NCBI GenBank assembly: GCA_001769535.1
Contig: MEOH01000001.1
Span: 62,001 to 126,000 of the forward strand
DNA: 64,000 bases
Reading direction: 5' to 3'
From: Bacteroidetes bacterium GWF2_38_335
GTDB taxonomy: Bacteria > Bacteroidota > Bacteroidia > Bacteroidales > GWF2-38-335
The translations under genes were made by a program, and so were the position numbers. The notes beneath the pieces are model-generated. The model was given only the letters and a program-made list of their open reading frames with translations. It was not told the DNA's origin and did no database searches. Positions 9,218 through 18,933 of this stretch are shown one piece after another; the first letter of the stretch is position 1; each line of letters starts with the position of its first letter.

Positions 9218-10426
9218 ATGGCATTCCGATTAACCCCAAAACTAAATCTCGAGCTTTATGGTTTATTGATGGTAATTACACCATTTTTGCTTTTGCAGAA
9301 TTACCTTCAGGATTCGATGGGAATGCTTTCTCGATTAAGTTTTTCTATGGGTGAGAATGATTATCCTGTATTTTTGTTTATTGCAATATTGTTGGGTCTT
9401 GCATCAGTGTTTTTCCTAATCAAAAATTTTACCCTGAACCGTTTGTACGGTCTGATACTGGTTTGTTTCCTGTTTTGGGTAGGATATAACACCAGTGATT
9501 ATTATTACAATCATCACTTTTATGACATCCAGCATAACTGGCACTATTTTGCCTACGCAATTTATACATGGCTCGCCTGGAGGTATTACCTTTCCAAAAA
9601 GTATCCTGTCGAAAAGATAATTCTGCGAACCTTTTTACTTGCACTGGGTATTTCAGCAGCTGATGAACTTATTCAGGTTTTTATTTCAAACAGGGTTTTT
9701 GATCTTTCTGATGTGGCAAAAGACCTTTGGGGGTGTATGATCGGACAGGTTTTTATTCATTTTGTCATATTTAATTTGGAGAATCTTTCCTTTAAAAAAT
9801 TTTGGCGAAAGGGTATAAAAGACTGGACAAAACATGGATTATATCTGCTTATTTTAGAAGTCCTTTTCGCATGGGTTTTCTTAAATGTTTCATCTCTGAT
9901 TTCTGATGCAAAATATGCCGTCAACGTACTGTTTATCACATTATTAATTTTTACCATCCTTTCATTCCTGCTTCATTTAGCAGGTAAAAAACCAATGAGG
10001 TATTATGTAATCGCCCTGACCGCATTTCTTATTATATATCCACTTGTGCGGTTGAAATTCTCGGAACCTAAAATTTCGATTACATCGGGAAACATCATTA
10101 TATATAAGGGGCTGCCCGTTCCATATTTTGACCTGATGATTTATCCTAACGGGATGATGAGGCCTGTGGATAAAAAAACCAGCTTCAACGTAAGGGATAA
10201 GAAGAAAATAGAAGCTATAGGGCCTGATATTCTGATCCTTGCCACTGGGAAGAAAGGACAGGGAGGAAAGGGATTTCAGGACCAGCTGAAAGTTGAAATG
10301 AAGTATAATTTTGAAAAAGATAAAAATTACCAAATTATCAAACTCCCAAACAGGGAAGCATGTAAACTTTATAATAAACTAGTGAAAGAAGGAAAAAAAA
10401 TATTAATGATCATACATAACTCATGA
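9218..10426 (+). CDS. VanZ-like membrane protein fused to a C-terminal Mth938-like domain
   Basis: 402 residues. The first ~290 are hydrophobic with several membrane helices and carry the VanZ-type block SAADELIQ...DVAKDLWGCMIG. The last ~110 are soluble and read as the Mth938/NDUFAF3-like fold: a strand-rich start (DLMIYPNGMMRPV), GPDILILATGKKGQ matching the usual 'pDvlilGTG', and ACKLYNKLVKEGKKILMI matching the usual 'A..YN.L..EGR.V'. VanZ proteins are linked to glycopeptide or envelope stress in some species; the role of Mth938 in bacteria is unclear. The gene overlaps the next by 4 nt (ATGA), so translation is coupled. Confidence 0.7.
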   Translation: MAFRLTPKLNLELYGLLMVITPFLLLQNYLQDSMGMLSRLSFSMGENDYPVFLFIAILLGLASVFFLIKNFTLNRLYGLILVCFLFWVGYNTSDYYYNHHFYDIQHNWHYFAYAIYTWLAWRYYLSKKYPVEKIILRTFLLALGISAADELIQVFISNRVFDLSDVAKDLWGCMIGQVFIHFVIFNLENLSFKKFWRKGIKDWTKHGLYLLILEVLFAWVFLNVSSLISDAKYAVNVLFITLLIFTILSFLLHLAGKKPMRYYVIALTAFLIIYPLVRLKFSEPKISITSGNIIIYKGLPVPYFDLMIYPNGMMRPVDKKTSFNVRDKKKIEAIGPDILILATGKKGQGGKGFQDQLKVEMKYNFEKDKNYQIIKLPNREACKLYNKLVKEGKKILMIIHNS

Positions 10427-11343
10427 AAATTGACCGTTTTGCATCTTATGTAATTTTAAGCTTTTATTCATTGCTGATTGTGTTTGGCATAATTAGTCTG
10501 ATGAACCCCTCATGGCTGCAACAATTATCTGAACCCGGAAGGGGTTCTGAAGCACGGATCAGTTTTGAGCAAGGCAACCAACTGATGTATCAGGGTGCAT
10601 TTGATAAAGCAATAATTCCTTATACAGAGGCACTTAATATAGATACTGCCAATCCTAATATTCATGGAAACCTAGCCATTGCCTATGTTAAAACCGGGAA
10701 CTTTGTTTTGGCCGACAAACATCTTAAGGAAGTTTATCGGCTTAGCAAAGGACTCGACAGCATTGCTTTTTTCACTTACTTAGAAACCCGGGGAAATCTG
10801 GAAAAAGCAATCGGTTTTCAAAAGGTGCAGGCTGGTCAGGATGGTTCAGCCAATTTCAATAATTCAATGAAATACTACAGAGATGCGATACAAGTTATGC
10901 CCTTTGAAGCCAACCTTAATTACAAGTATGCTCACCTGGCTATGACACTGGGAATGGATTCATTGGCAATGGCCGAGTTTGAAAAAGGCATTTTAAAAGA
11001 TCAGAATATTAACAGTTATTACTATGCAGCCCTTTACAGTGAATATTCAACTGCAATGGCAAATAAAGAGAATGAAACTGCTGAAAAAGTGAGAATAAAA
11101 ATCAATTCGGAAGAACCAATTCCATGGGAAAATTACGATACAATCACTATTATCAACTTAAGACAAAAAAATCCCCAACTTGCTCTTGCCTTATCTGAAC
11201 TTGGAGAACTTTACATGAAAAAGGGCCGTGTAAACGAGGCTGAAACACTTTTCAAAAAAAGCACTTCCATCAACCCTGCGCTGATCAAAAAGATAAATGA
11301 TATAAAAAAGAAATATACAATGGTACAGCCCGTTAACCAATAA
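10423..11343 (+). CDS. Membrane-anchored TPR protein
   Basis: 306 residues. One N-terminal hydrophobic helix (residues ~8-27) is followed by tetratricopeptide repeats (EQGNQLMYQGAFDKAIIPY, NIHGNLAIAYVKTGNFVLA, and a C-terminal unit ELGELYMKKGRVNEAETLF). This is a protein-protein interaction scaffold, probably facing the periplasm. It starts inside the stop of the VanZ-like gene (ATGA), so the two are made together. Its tail overlaps the convergent cyclo-ligase gene by 11 nt. Partner unknown. Confidence 0.75.
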   Translation: MKIDRFASYVILSFYSLLIVFGIISLMNPSWLQQLSEPGRGSEARISFEQGNQLMYQGAFDKAIIPYTEALNIDTANPNIHGNLAIAYVKTGNFVLADKHLKEVYRLSKGLDSIAFFTYLETRGNLEKAIGFQKVQAGQDGSANFNNSMKYYRDAIQVMPFEANLNYKYAHLAMTLGMDSLAMAEFEKGILKDQNINSYYYAALYSEYSTAMANKENETAEKVRIKINSEEPIPWENYDTITIINLRQKNPQLALALSELGELYMKKGRVNEAETLFKKSTSINPALIKKINDIKKKYTMVQPVNQ

Positions 11344-11875
11344 TAATCTGGTCCATTTTTACATCATATTTGTCGCAGGGAATACTTTCAAAATACTGGA
11401 AATCAAAACAAACACCGATTTTAACAGCTTTTGTTGAAGTAAGCAGTTTGTCATAATAAGCCTTACCCCTTCCCATACGGTTATTGCTTTTGTCGAAAGC
11501 TACTCCGGGCACTATTATTAAATCTATCGAATTCAAATCAGTGAATTCCTCCCCTATTGGCTCCATAATTCCGTAACTCTGGCCAGTTTTCATATTTTGC
11601 TCACCGGAATACTTTTTCAGAATAAGCTTATCGCCAGAAACAACGGGTAAAATAATGGTTTTTTTCAGATACCATTTTTCAACCACATTGTGAGTTTGCA
11701 CCTCATCATCCATTGACCAGTAGAGCATGATTGTTTTTGCCCCCTCAAATGAATCTGTTTTTTCAACGCTTTTAAAAATCAATTCAGATCTTCGCATTTT
11801 TTCATCCAATGGGATTTGTGATTTCAATTCCCTTATTATCTTCCGAAGCTCCTTTTTTTGTTCATCTACAGTCAT
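11333..11875 (-). CDS. 5-formyltetrahydrofolate cyclo-ligase
   Basis: 180 residues, the usual family length. It converts 5-formyl-THF with ATP to 5,10-methenyl-THF, a salvage step of one-carbon metabolism in the cytoplasm. The C-terminal signature VPGVAFDKSNNRMGRGKAYYD is the family's ATP/folate loop, and KKELRKIIRELKSQI near the N-terminus is also typical. glyA, another folate enzyme, lies about 4 kb away but not in the same operon. The 3' end overlaps the TPR gene on the other strand. Confidence 0.88.
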   Translation of the reverse strand: MTVDEQKKELRKIIRELKSQIPLDEKMRRSELIFKSVEKTDSFEGAKTIMLYWSMDDEVQTHNVVEKWYLKKTIILPVVSGDKLILKKYSGEQNMKTGQSYGIMEPIGEEFTDLNSIDLIIVPGVAFDKSNNRMGRGKAYYDKLLTSTKAVKIGVCFDFQYFESIPCDKYDVKMDQIIIG

Positions 11876-11960
11876 ATCGCTTACATATAAAACAATTCCG
11901 GCTCTGATTTTGAATGTATCAGAGCCGGAAAAGAAATTTATTTATTTTAGTGCGAATTCA

Positions 11961-13070
11961 TTATTGGTTTTGCATAACAAGGTAAACAATACCGCCAATA
12001 ACTGCAAGTCCGGCAACAACTGCCAATGCAATTTTAACCCAGCTCCATGGTCTTTCACCCTGAACCTCACCGGTACGGGCATTTACCATAAAACGATATA
12101 CTTTTTCTTTATACCTGTAAGCACTGATCCATACAGGAAGAAGTACATGCTTGAATGTGATATCATTATAAGCAGTATTTACAGAGAAAATTCTTTGGTG
12201 GTCACCGCCAATGTTTTTCTTGATGGTTACCCTTATTTCACTGTCCATGATGACCTTTGCCTGATCAAAGCCGTCTTTAAGCTCAACCTGATAGGATTCG
12301 GTTTTAAAACCGGCAAGGAATTTCTCATCAAATGGCACAAGATTTTTTAAATCCCATGGTTCCAACTTGTCGGCTTTCTTTTTGGGAAGCGACTTACTGG
12401 CGAGAATCAGGATGTCGTCAAAAATGTTATTGACTCTGCCACTTACGAAAGTCCAACGGGTCTTTTTAACCTGTCTGGTTTTTGACTGTCCGTTATCAGT
12501 GTAGGTTTCAGTAACGTAGTAATCATCACCCCGCTGACCGGTGTAACTTGAGTCGGTTTTTGAATCGTATGTCCAGTAAGGAATATACATTCCCTGTAAG
12601 CGTTCGGCCTGACGGGCAAATTCTTTCAATCCGCTTGGAGCAAACCACAATTTTCTCAGCCATTTTCTAAATTGCTCGAAAGCCTTATCTGAATCATAAA
12701 TAAAGGGAAGCAAAGATTTTGGCTTGATAACCGATTTGTTTGTACCTTCCTTTACCACCATCGGTGTTCCACAAAAAGCACAAAAATCAGAAACCACATT
12801 GGGTTTAAAAGTTGTTTCGGCACCGCAACCTTTACATTTTACGGTAACTATTTCCTGTTTATCCTGCCCTACTGTATTTTCTGACAGAAATTTCTCAAAA
12901 TCAATCTCTTCAATATTTTCCTGTTTGATATCAATGGGATTTTCTGCACCACAATGATCGCATTTAAGCATGGTTGAACCCGGCTTAAATTTTAGACTCG
13001 ATCCGCAACTGATACATGCAATATCATCCTGAGCAGTTTCCTGAATTTTCTTTTCGTTATTTTCTTCCAT
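11961..13070 (-). CDS. Zinc-ribbon protein with C-terminal membrane helix (YdjG-like)
   Basis: 369 residues. Two zinc-binding units lie at the N-terminus: CISCGSSL...CDHCGAENP (residues ~19-42) and CKGCGAET...CAFCGTP (~79-103). A soluble central domain and a C-terminal hydrophobic helix (IALAVVAGLAVIGGIVYLV) follow. The layout matches Bacillus YdjG-type 'TFIIB zinc-ribbon' proteins, in which the domain is not a transcription factor. The downstream partner in function is the SPFH gene immediately upstream on the same strand, as in ydjFGHI. A hairpin lies between the two genes and may reduce read-through. Confidence 0.7.
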   Translation of the reverse strand: MEENNEKKIQETAQDDIACISCGSSLKFKPGSTMLKCDHCGAENPIDIKQENIEEIDFEKFLSENTVGQDKQEIVTVKCKGCGAETTFKPNVVSDFCAFCGTPMVVKEGTNKSVIKPKSLLPFIYDSDKAFEQFRKWLRKLWFAPSGLKEFARQAERLQGMYIPYWTYDSKTDSSYTGQRGDDYYVTETYTDNGQSKTRQVKKTRWTFVSGRVNNIFDDILILASKSLPKKKADKLEPWDLKNLVPFDEKFLAGFKTESYQVELKDGFDQAKVIMDSEIRVTIKKNIGGDHQRIFSVNTAYNDITFKHVLLPVWISAYRYKEKVYRFMVNARTGEVQGERPWSWVKIALAVVAGLAVIGGIVYLVMQNQ

Positions 13071-13097
13071 AATGTTTCAGTGTGTTTGGTTTTGAAA

Positions 13098-13126
13098 AAA
13101 GAGAAGCAATCTTTGCAGATTGCTTC
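13098..13126 (-). terminator. Hairpin with T-tract between SPFH and zinc-ribbon genes
   Basis: The perfect 10-bp stem GAAGCAATCT (13103-13112) / AGATTGCTTC (13117-13126) is followed on the minus strand by TCTTTTTTC. It probably terminates or attenuates transcription leaving the SPFH gene. It is symmetrical enough to act on both strands. Confidence 0.65.
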
Positions 13127-13156
13127 ATTTTTTATTTTAATCAGTACTAGCTTTTT

Positions 13157-14293
13157 TTATTGACCCGGCATTGGTGGAGGAGGAGGTGGAGGAGGAGGAA
13201 CCGCTCCGAAAACAGAAATCAGTTCGCCTACTTGTCCGGCCTGCATCCATCCCGACATTCCTTCTTTCCATACCATTGATTCCTTGGTGAAAGTTTTCTG
13301 GGCAATCATGCCTTTTATTGTATTAAGGTCGAACGGACCGGTTTGTTGTCCGCCTGCTGCAACATAATACATTGATTGAGCTGGCATTGGAGGAGGTGCT
13401 TGTGGACTATGCTGCTGGGGCTGCTGTGCCTGGCCCATTGAGCCCATCATTGCAGAACCCATTGCCATTCCCATACCCATGCCCATGCCGCCTGCTGCCA
13501 TTCCGCTGCCGTCGCCACCGGCTTTACCCATGTCGCCGATTGCCTGACCGGTTTGGTACTGCTGGAATTTGCCCATATCGCCAATGATACCCATACTTGA
13601 GCGTTTGTCGAGAGCTTCTTCCACATTCTGGGGCAAACTAATATTGGATATCAATAATTTGGTCAGTGACAATCCGTATTCCTCAAATTCGGGAACCATT
13701 TTGTCGTGACAGAATTTTGATACTTCATCATAATTTGAAGCCATGTCAAGAACCGGAATTTTGCTTTCGGCAATAGCATCGGTAAATCTTGACAGAACAA
13801 TATTCCTTAACTGTTCGGTAATACCTTCGGTGGTAAAATTACCATCAGTTCCAACAACGTCCCTGATAAATTTCACGGGATCTTTTACCCTGAACTGGTA
13901 ATTTCCGAAAGCCCTGATACGGATCGGACCAAATTCCGGGTCGCGAAGCATGATCGGGTTTGGGGTTCCCCATTTCTGATCGGTAAAGTTTTTGGTATTG
14001 ATGAAGTAAACTTCAGCAAGGAACGGACTGTTAAATCCATATTTCCAACCTTTCAAAGTAGAAAGGATGGGTAGGTTTTCGGTAGTCAGTGAGTACATGC
14101 CCGGCTCAAAAACATCGGCCAGTTGTCCTTCGTTAATAAATACTGCAACCTGAGATTCTCTTACAGTGAGTTTAGCACCGTTTTTAATCTGGTTCTTGTA
14201 TCTCTCAAATCGATGAACCAGTGTGTTATTTGTAGGGTCTAACCATTCAATGATATCTACAAATTCGCCTTTAATTTTTCCTAATAATCCCAT
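13157..14293 (-). CDS. SPFH-domain protein with C-terminal GYF_2 domain (YdjI-like)
   Basis: 378 residues. An N-terminal SPFH/virion-core-like domain covers residues ~1-240, with RESQVAVFINEGQLADVF and FGNYQFRVKDPVKFIRDVVG visible. A Gly/Met/Gln-rich linker (MGMGMGMAMGSAMMG) follows, then a GYF_2 segment (YYVAAGGQQTGPFDL ... MVWKEGMSGW). The chain ends in a run of nine prolines. In Bacillus subtilis ydjFGHI the SPFH partner helps recruit the PspA-like YdjF to the membrane; here no PspA gene is next door. The GYF domain probably reads short peptides, possibly its own Pro-rich tail. Confidence 0.75.
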   Translation of the reverse strand: MGLLGKIKGEFVDIIEWLDPTNNTLVHRFERYKNQIKNGAKLTVRESQVAVFINEGQLADVFEPGMYSLTTENLPILSTLKGWKYGFNSPFLAEVYFINTKNFTDQKWGTPNPIMLRDPEFGPIRIRAFGNYQFRVKDPVKFIRDVVGTDGNFTTEGITEQLRNIVLSRFTDAIAESKIPVLDMASNYDEVSKFCHDKMVPEFEEYGLSLTKLLISNISLPQNVEEALDKRSSMGIIGDMGKFQQYQTGQAIGDMGKAGGDGSGMAAGGMGMGMGMAMGSAMMGSMGQAQQPQQHSPQAPPPMPAQSMYYVAAGGQQTGPFDLNTIKGMIAQKTFTKESMVWKEGMSGWMQAGQVGELISVFGAVPPPPPPPPPMPGQ

Positions 14294-14646
14294 TATGGTA
14301 CTGTTTTTAGGTTTATACTAATCTATAAATTCAAAAATACTTTTTTTTATTCAAAATATCAAATACAAAATTAATTTATTTTTTTGTGGTGTAAGTATTA
14401 AAAAAGCTTAAAAATGTGAAATTAGTGTTGGGGAGGGTTAATGGTTAAATGGTTCACAGTTCCGGGTTGACTGTTCCGAGTTCCGGGTTCATGGTTCCGG
14501 GTTCCTTGTTCTGGTTGGGTGTGGGGTATTAAAAAATTTGGTTTTGAGATATTCAGCCATTTTGTTTGCGGTAATTGGTTTTATTATTATTTATTTCTTA
14601 TTTTTGTATTGTCAGATATTATATTGTTAGTTAAAAATCTTGTTAT
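14294..14646. repeat. Non-coding gap with GTTCCGGGTTC-type degenerate direct repeats
   Basis: At about 14455-14515 the unit 'gttccgggttc' recurs four or five times in imperfect form. The rest is poly-T/AT-rich. No gene or clear promoter was recognised. Confidence 0.55.
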
Positions 14647-15903
14647 ATGAAAAGCATATTGACTTTTGTTATGGCCGTTTCATTTTTCATGAATGGCAAC
14701 TCACAGATGTGGAGTAATTTTGAATGTGGTATGGTTGGGGAAGTCTGGGACATGATAGAATACCAGGGAAAACTGGCTGTGTGCGGCAATTTTACACAAG
14801 TAGATGGCCTGGAAACACAGGGGTTTGCATTATGGGATGGAACCGATTGGACAGTTACCATGAATGGCTTTGATTTGGGCTTAAAGATGGCAATTAACAA
14901 TGATACTTTGTTTACTGCTGCACAGGACAGTAGCACGGTCAATATTTACTATTGGAACGGTACCAGCCAGGTTCAATATGCAAGAAAATACTACGAATAT
15001 TGTGATGAATTAATAAGTTTGAACAACCAACTGTATTTATTTTCTTCCCTTAATCAACTTCAGATAATTAAACCAGACACCATCCAATTCCATGAATATA
15101 TTGACAATAGCGGACCCCCAATTGTCTATAAAAACAACTTTTATTTCGGAGGTTGCTTTACCTCAGTAGATGGAGTTTACTCTCCCCACTTCGTTTCATA
15201 TGACGGAATGGAATTCCATGCATGTGATTCTGGTTTTTCAGGCGGCAGTGCCTCGGTGCAGGAGATGGTTGTTTTTAATGACACCTTGTTTATTGCCGGA
15301 AGTATTCATACAGAATGGGGAAATCCGGGTAATTATCTTGTAAAATGGGATGGTGAGGATTTTTTCCCTATGAATGAAGAACCCGACAGTAATGTTTATT
15401 ATTTGAAATCAACTGACGACATGTTATTTATTGCTGGCAAATTTGACAGCATAGGCAATACTTACACGAATAATTTTGCCATGTACGACGGAACAGAATA
15501 CCACTCTTTAGGTTATTTAAATTACGGCATAGGTGATGTCATCAAATATGGAGACATGGTTTTAATGACTGGGATTACAGTAGACAGTGTCCATTATGGT
15601 CCAATTGTCCAATTTAATTATTCATCCTCAGTCAAGGAAAATTCAGAAATCACTGTCCAGGTCAAGGTGTTTCCCAATCCGTGTTCGGATAATATTCATT
15701 TTGCAATCAAAAATGCACCTGAAAACGAACAGTATCATTTAAGGATTTTCAATGCCAACGGTTTGTTGATTAAGCAAGTCCATGACATGAACGTAATTAA
15801 AACGACCATTTCGCTGCAACCATTCAACCCGGGCATTTACTTTTATGAAATATACTCAGACTCCGGTTCAACCTACCGAGGAAAAATAATTAAGAGCGAA
15901 TAA
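14647..15903 (+). CDS. T9SS cargo protein with beta-propeller-like repeats
   Basis: 418 residues, with a signal peptide ending near GNSQ. The body is built of repeats pairing 'F..W(D/N)G..' with '(L/F)(F/Y)IAG.F' (examples FALWDGTDW, LFIAGSIHTEWG, MLFIAGKFDSIG). This resembles propeller-type 'WD-like' secreted proteins of Bacteroidota that list item-by-item readouts. The last ~85 residues (VKVFPNPCSDNIHF ... GKIIKSE) form a T9SS type A sorting domain. An exported surface protein; ligand unknown. It stands alone between a gap and glyA. Confidence 0.8.
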   Translation: MKSILTFVMAVSFFMNGNSQMWSNFECGMVGEVWDMIEYQGKLAVCGNFTQVDGLETQGFALWDGTDWTVTMNGFDLGLKMAINNDTLFTAAQDSSTVNIYYWNGTSQVQYARKYYEYCDELISLNNQLYLFSSLNQLQIIKPDTIQFHEYIDNSGPPIVYKNNFYFGGCFTSVDGVYSPHFVSYDGMEFHACDSGFSGGSASVQEMVVFNDTLFIAGSIHTEWGNPGNYLVKWDGEDFFPMNEEPDSNVYYLKSTDDMLFIAGKFDSIGNTYTNNFAMYDGTEYHSLGYLNYGIGDVIKYGDMVLMTGITVDSVHYGPIVQFNYSSSVKENSEITVQVKVFPNPCSDNIHFAIKNAPENEQYHLRIFNANGLLIKQVHDMNVIKTTISLQPFNPGIYFYEIYSDSGSTYRGKIIKSE

Positions 15904-15961
15904 AAAGAACCCTGCTGTTTTTTCCGATTGTGTTCCTCCTAGTTTTATCTGCAAATATATT

Positions 15962-15992
15962 TTGCAGTTTTTCACATAAAACAATATCTTTA
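15962..15992 (+). promoter_or_regulatory. Promoter of glyA
   Basis: TTG (15962-15964), 20 nt, TATCTTTA (15985-15992) fit the Bacteroidota pattern with one deviation (A for G at the end of -7). It lies 25 nt before the glyA start. Confidence 0.55.
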
Positions 15993-16017
15993 CAGACCAT
16001 TTAAAAAAGACAACAAT

Positions 16018-17298
16018 ATGGAAAGAGACAATAAAGTTTTTGACCTGATTGAACAGGAATATGAACGCCAGTTAAACGGAATCGAACTGATTGCTTCCGA
16101 AAATTTTGTCAGCGACCAGGTGATGGAAGCCATGGGCTGCGTGATGACAAACAAATACGCCGAAGGATATCCCGGAAAAAGATATTACGGTGGATGTGAA
16201 ATCGTTGACCAGACCGAACAACTGGCCATTGACCGTGTTAAACAACTGTTTGGTGCCTGTTGGGCAAACGTACAGCCACACTCGGGTGCTCAGGCCAACG
16301 CAGCAGTGATGCTCGCCTGTCTGAACCCCGGTGATACTTTTCTCGGTCTAGACCTTTCTCATGGTGGTCACCTTACCCACGGATCCTTTGTAAACTACAG
16401 CGGTATTCTTTATCGTCCTGTGGCTTATCAGGTAAAAAAAGAAACCGGCCGTGTTGATTATGATATGATGGAAGATCTGGCAAAGAAAGAAAAACCAAAA
16501 ATGATCGTTGCCGGTGCATCTGCTTATTCCAGAGATTGGGATTTTAAACGCATGAGGGAAATTGCCGACATGGTTGGCGCTATTTTGATGGCTGACATCT
16601 CCCACCCTGCCGGACTGATTGCTGCAGGTTTGTTGAATAATCCATTTCCACATTGCCATATTGTTACCACCACCACACATAAAACATTGCGCGGACCACG
16701 TGGCGGACTGATCATGATGGGTGAAGATTTTGACAACCCATTTGGAAAGAAAACCCCGAAAGGCGAAATACGCTCCATGTCATCATTGCTCGATTCAGCA
16801 GTTTTCCCAGGCATCCAGGGCGGACCACTGGAGCATATTATTGCTGCAAAAGCCGTGGCATTTGGCGAAGCACTGACCGATTCATATAAAGGATACATGA
16901 AGCAGACACAGAAAAATGCTGCTTTAATGGCTGCTGAATTTATTAAAAGAGGTTATCATGTAATCAGCAACGGTACCGACAACCACAGCATGTTGATTGA
17001 CCTGAGATCAAAATTCCCGCAAATCACAGGAAAACAGGTTGAAAACACTCTGGTTCTGGCACACATCACTTTGAACAAGAACATGGTTCCTTTTGATGAC
17101 CGCTCACCGTTCCAGACATCCGGAATGAGAGTCGGAACTCCCGCCCTTACAACAAGAGGCGCAACCGAAGAACACATTCCAACCGTTGTTGAATTTGTTG
17201 ACAGGGCCATTTCAAATATTGAAAACGAAGCTGTAATCAAAGAAATCGGAAATGAAGTTCATAAAATGATGGATCAGTTTCCTTTGTTTGCTTATTAG
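16018..17298 (+). CDS. glyA: Serine hydroxymethyltransferase
   Basis: 426 residues, the usual bacterial length. It is a PLP enzyme that interconverts serine and glycine and loads 5,10-methylene-THF in the cytoplasm. Clear signatures are [42 protein letters not shown] and the PLP-lysine segment [14 protein letters not shown]. The C-terminal [12 protein letters not shown] substrate-carboxylate Arg region is intact. It is monocistronic, with its own promoter and a terminator directly after it. Confidence 0.97.
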   Translation: MERDNKVFDLIEQEYERQLNGIELIASENFVSDQVMEAMGCVMTNKYAEGYPGKRYYGGCEIVDQTEQLAIDRVKQLFGACWANVQPHSGAQANAAVMLACLNPGDTFLGLDLSHGGHLTHGSFVNYSGILYRPVAYQVKKETGRVDYDMMEDLAKKEKPKMIVAGASAYSRDWDFKRMREIADMVGAILMADISHPAGLIAAGLLNNPFPHCHIVTTTTHKTLRGPRGGLIMMGEDFDNPFGKKTPKGEIRSMSSLLDSAVFPGIQGGPLEHIIAAKAVAFGEALTDSYKGYMKQTQKNAALMAAEFIKRGYHVISNGTDNHSMLIDLRSKFPQITGKQVENTLVLAHITLNKNMVPFDDRSPFQTSGMRVGTPALTTRGATEEHIPTVVEFVDRAISNIENEAVIKEIGNEVHKMMDQFPLFAY

Positions 17299-17325
17299 GA
17301 ATTGATTGATCGATAGGATGATAAA

Positions 17326-17361
17326 AAAATGGGATGCAAAAATTTGCATCCCATTTTTTTT
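17326..17361 (+). terminator. Bidirectional terminator between glyA and tRNA-Arg
   Basis: The stem AATGGGATGCAAA (17328-17340) pairs with TTTGCATCCCATT and is flanked by A and T runs. It can end glyA transcripts on the plus strand and the tRNA transcript on the minus strand. Confidence 0.85.
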
Positions 17362-17363
17362 CG

Positions 17364-17436
17364 TGAACCCGGAGAGACTCGAACCCCCAACCTTCTGATC
17401 CGTAGTCAGATGCACTATCCATTATGCTACGGGTCC
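17364..17436 (-). tRNA. tRNA-Arg (anticodon ACG)
   Basis: 73 nt. The acceptor GGACCCG pairs with CGGGTTC (one G-T pair), with discriminator A. The D arm contains the A-GC...GG-A pattern. The anticodon stem TCTGA/TCAGA encloses loop CTACGGA with anticodon ACG, read as I34 after deamination. The T arm carries GGTTCGAGTC. The 3' CCA is not encoded, so it must be added by nucleotidyltransferase. Confidence 0.95.
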
Positions 17437-17452
17437 ATTTTTTTTCAGACTG

Positions 17453-17483
17453 CAAATATAATAAATAAAATTGGACTGTTCAA
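17453..17483 (-). promoter_or_regulatory. Promoter of tRNA-Arg
   Basis: On the minus strand, TTG (17481-17483), 20 nt, TATATTTG (17453-17460) match the Bacteroidota consensus exactly. The -7 element lies 16 nt upstream of the mature 5' end. Confidence 0.7.
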
Positions 17484-17498
17484 AAAAAGTTTTTTTTA

Positions 17499-17538
17499 GG
17501 GGTAGGGAACCCACCCCTGCCCCCTCCGGAGGAGGGGA
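17499..17538. repeat. GC-rich palindromic stretch abutting the hisS stop codon
   Basis: An imperfect inverted repeat in AT-rich DNA: GGGGTAGGGAACCCACCCC followed by CCCCTCCGGAGGAGGGG (17521-17537). It ends immediately before the hisS stop codon. It looks like the short CCCACCCCT/CTCC-type repeats often scattered in Bacteroidota genomes. It may also fold as a transcript end for hisS. Confidence 0.5.
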
Positions 17539-18906
17539 TTACTCCATCTGCAGGATGGAGAGCAAGGTGGTGAGATCAACTGGTTTTTGTTCGCCGGTGA
17601 CCATATTTTTTAGGGAGATTTTGTTTTCGTTCATCTCATTTTCGCCGATCATGGCCACAAATGGAATTTTTCGTGAATCGGCGTAGCCCATTTGCTTTTT
17701 CATTTTTGCTGCATCGGGGTATAGCTCGGCATTGATTCCGGCTGCCCTGATTTTCTCAAGCAGGTTAAGACAATATGCTGCTTCCTTGTCGCCAAAATTG
17801 ACGAAGAGGATTTTAGTGGTATTTAAAGTTTCTGTGGGAAAAGCGTTTAACTGGAGCAGTACATCGTAAATCCTGTCGGCTCCGAATGAAACGCCTACAC
17901 CTGAAACATCGGGCATACCAAAAATGCCGGTCAGGTCGTCATACCTACCGCCACCGCAAACACTGCCAATTTCAGCATCAAGTGCCTTGACTTCAAAAAT
18001 GGCTCCGGTGTAATAATTCAGTCCGCGCGCCAAAGTAAGATCAAGCTCAACTTTTGTTTTAAGGTTTAAGCCATTAATAAAATCGTAAACTGTTTTTATT
18101 TCACTAATTCCTTTTATTCCTGTTTCTGAGCCCTCTAAGATTGTTCTTAGCTTGCACAATTTTTCAGCAGATTCACCTTTAAGGAATAAAATTGGCTTGA
18201 GTTTTTCAATGGCCTCATCCGACAGTCCTTTTTCCTTAAGCTCTACAACCACTTTATCTATACCAATCTTATCAAGTTTGTCAATTGCTACGGTGATATC
18301 AATCATCTTATCTGCTGCACCAACAGTTTCGGCTATTCCGGCAAGTATTTTGCGATTGTTGAGTTTAATGACCACATTCATTTTTAGTAAGCCAAACACC
18401 TCATCAATGATCTTGATCAGCTCGACTTCGTTTAGTAGGGACGGACTGCCAATCACATCAACATCGCACTGGTAAAACTCGCGGTAGCGGCCTTTCTGGG
18501 GCTTATCCGCACGCCAAACGGGCTGAATCTGATATCTTTTAAACGGAAAAACCAGGTCATTCCTGTGCTGCACCACAAAACGTGCAAAGGGAACGGTAAG
18601 GTCATAGCGTAAACCTTTTTCGCTGATTTTACTTTGAATCGCAGCAGATTTTTTTTCTTTCAGTTCATCGTCGTTCACACCGGCAAGAAAATCACCCGAA
18701 TTAAGAATTTTAAAAAGCAGCTTATCTCCTTCTTCACCATATTTTCCAAGAAGGGTAGAGAGATTTTCCATGGCCGGGGTTTCGATGGGTAGGTAACCAT
18801 ACTTATTAAAAACTGATTTAATATGGTCGAAAATATAGTTTCTGCGGACCATCTCAACGGGTGAAAAATCACGGGTGCCTTTGGGGATTGAAGGAGTTTG
18901 TGCCAT
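17539..18906 (-). CDS. hisS: Histidyl-tRNA synthetase
   Basis: 455 residues, a class II aminoacyl-tRNA synthetase charging tRNA-His. Visible motifs are [13 protein letters not shown] and [10 protein letters not shown] around motif 2, with [19 protein letters not shown], and the histidine-specific blocks [12 protein letters not shown] and [12 protein letters not shown]-terminal anticodon-binding domain is present. The start [14 protein letters not shown] is the usual form. On the minus strand TATTTTTG (18926-18933) is a fitting -7 element just upstream. Confidence 0.96.
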   Translation of the reverse strand: MAQTPSIPKGTRDFSPVEMVRRNYIFDHIKSVFNKYGYLPIETPAMENLSTLLGKYGEEGDKLLFKILNSGDFLAGVNDDELKEKKSAAIQSKISEKGLRYDLTVPFARFVVQHRNDLVFPFKRYQIQPVWRADKPQKGRYREFYQCDVDVIGSPSLLNEVELIKIIDEVFGLLKMNVVIKLNNRKILAGIAETVGAADKMIDITVAIDKLDKIGIDKVVVELKEKGLSDEAIEKLKPILFLKGESAEKLCKLRTILEGSETGIKGISEIKTVYDFINGLNLKTKVELDLTLARGLNYYTGAIFEVKALDAEIGSVCGGGRYDDLTGIFGMPDVSGVGVSFGADRIYDVLLQLNAFPTETLNTTKILFVNFGDKEAAYCLNLLEKIRAAGINAELYPDAAKMKKQMGYADSRKIPFVAMIGENEMNENKISLKNMVTGEQKPVDLTTLLSILQME

Positions 18907-18925
18907 AATGATTAAAATTAAGGTA

Positions 18926-18933
18926 CAAAAATA
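18926..18933 (-). promoter_or_regulatory. -7 promoter element of hisS
   Basis: TATTTTTG on the minus strand, 20 nt upstream of the hisS start, fits TAnnTTTG. No TTG is found at the -33 position. Confidence 0.45.
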
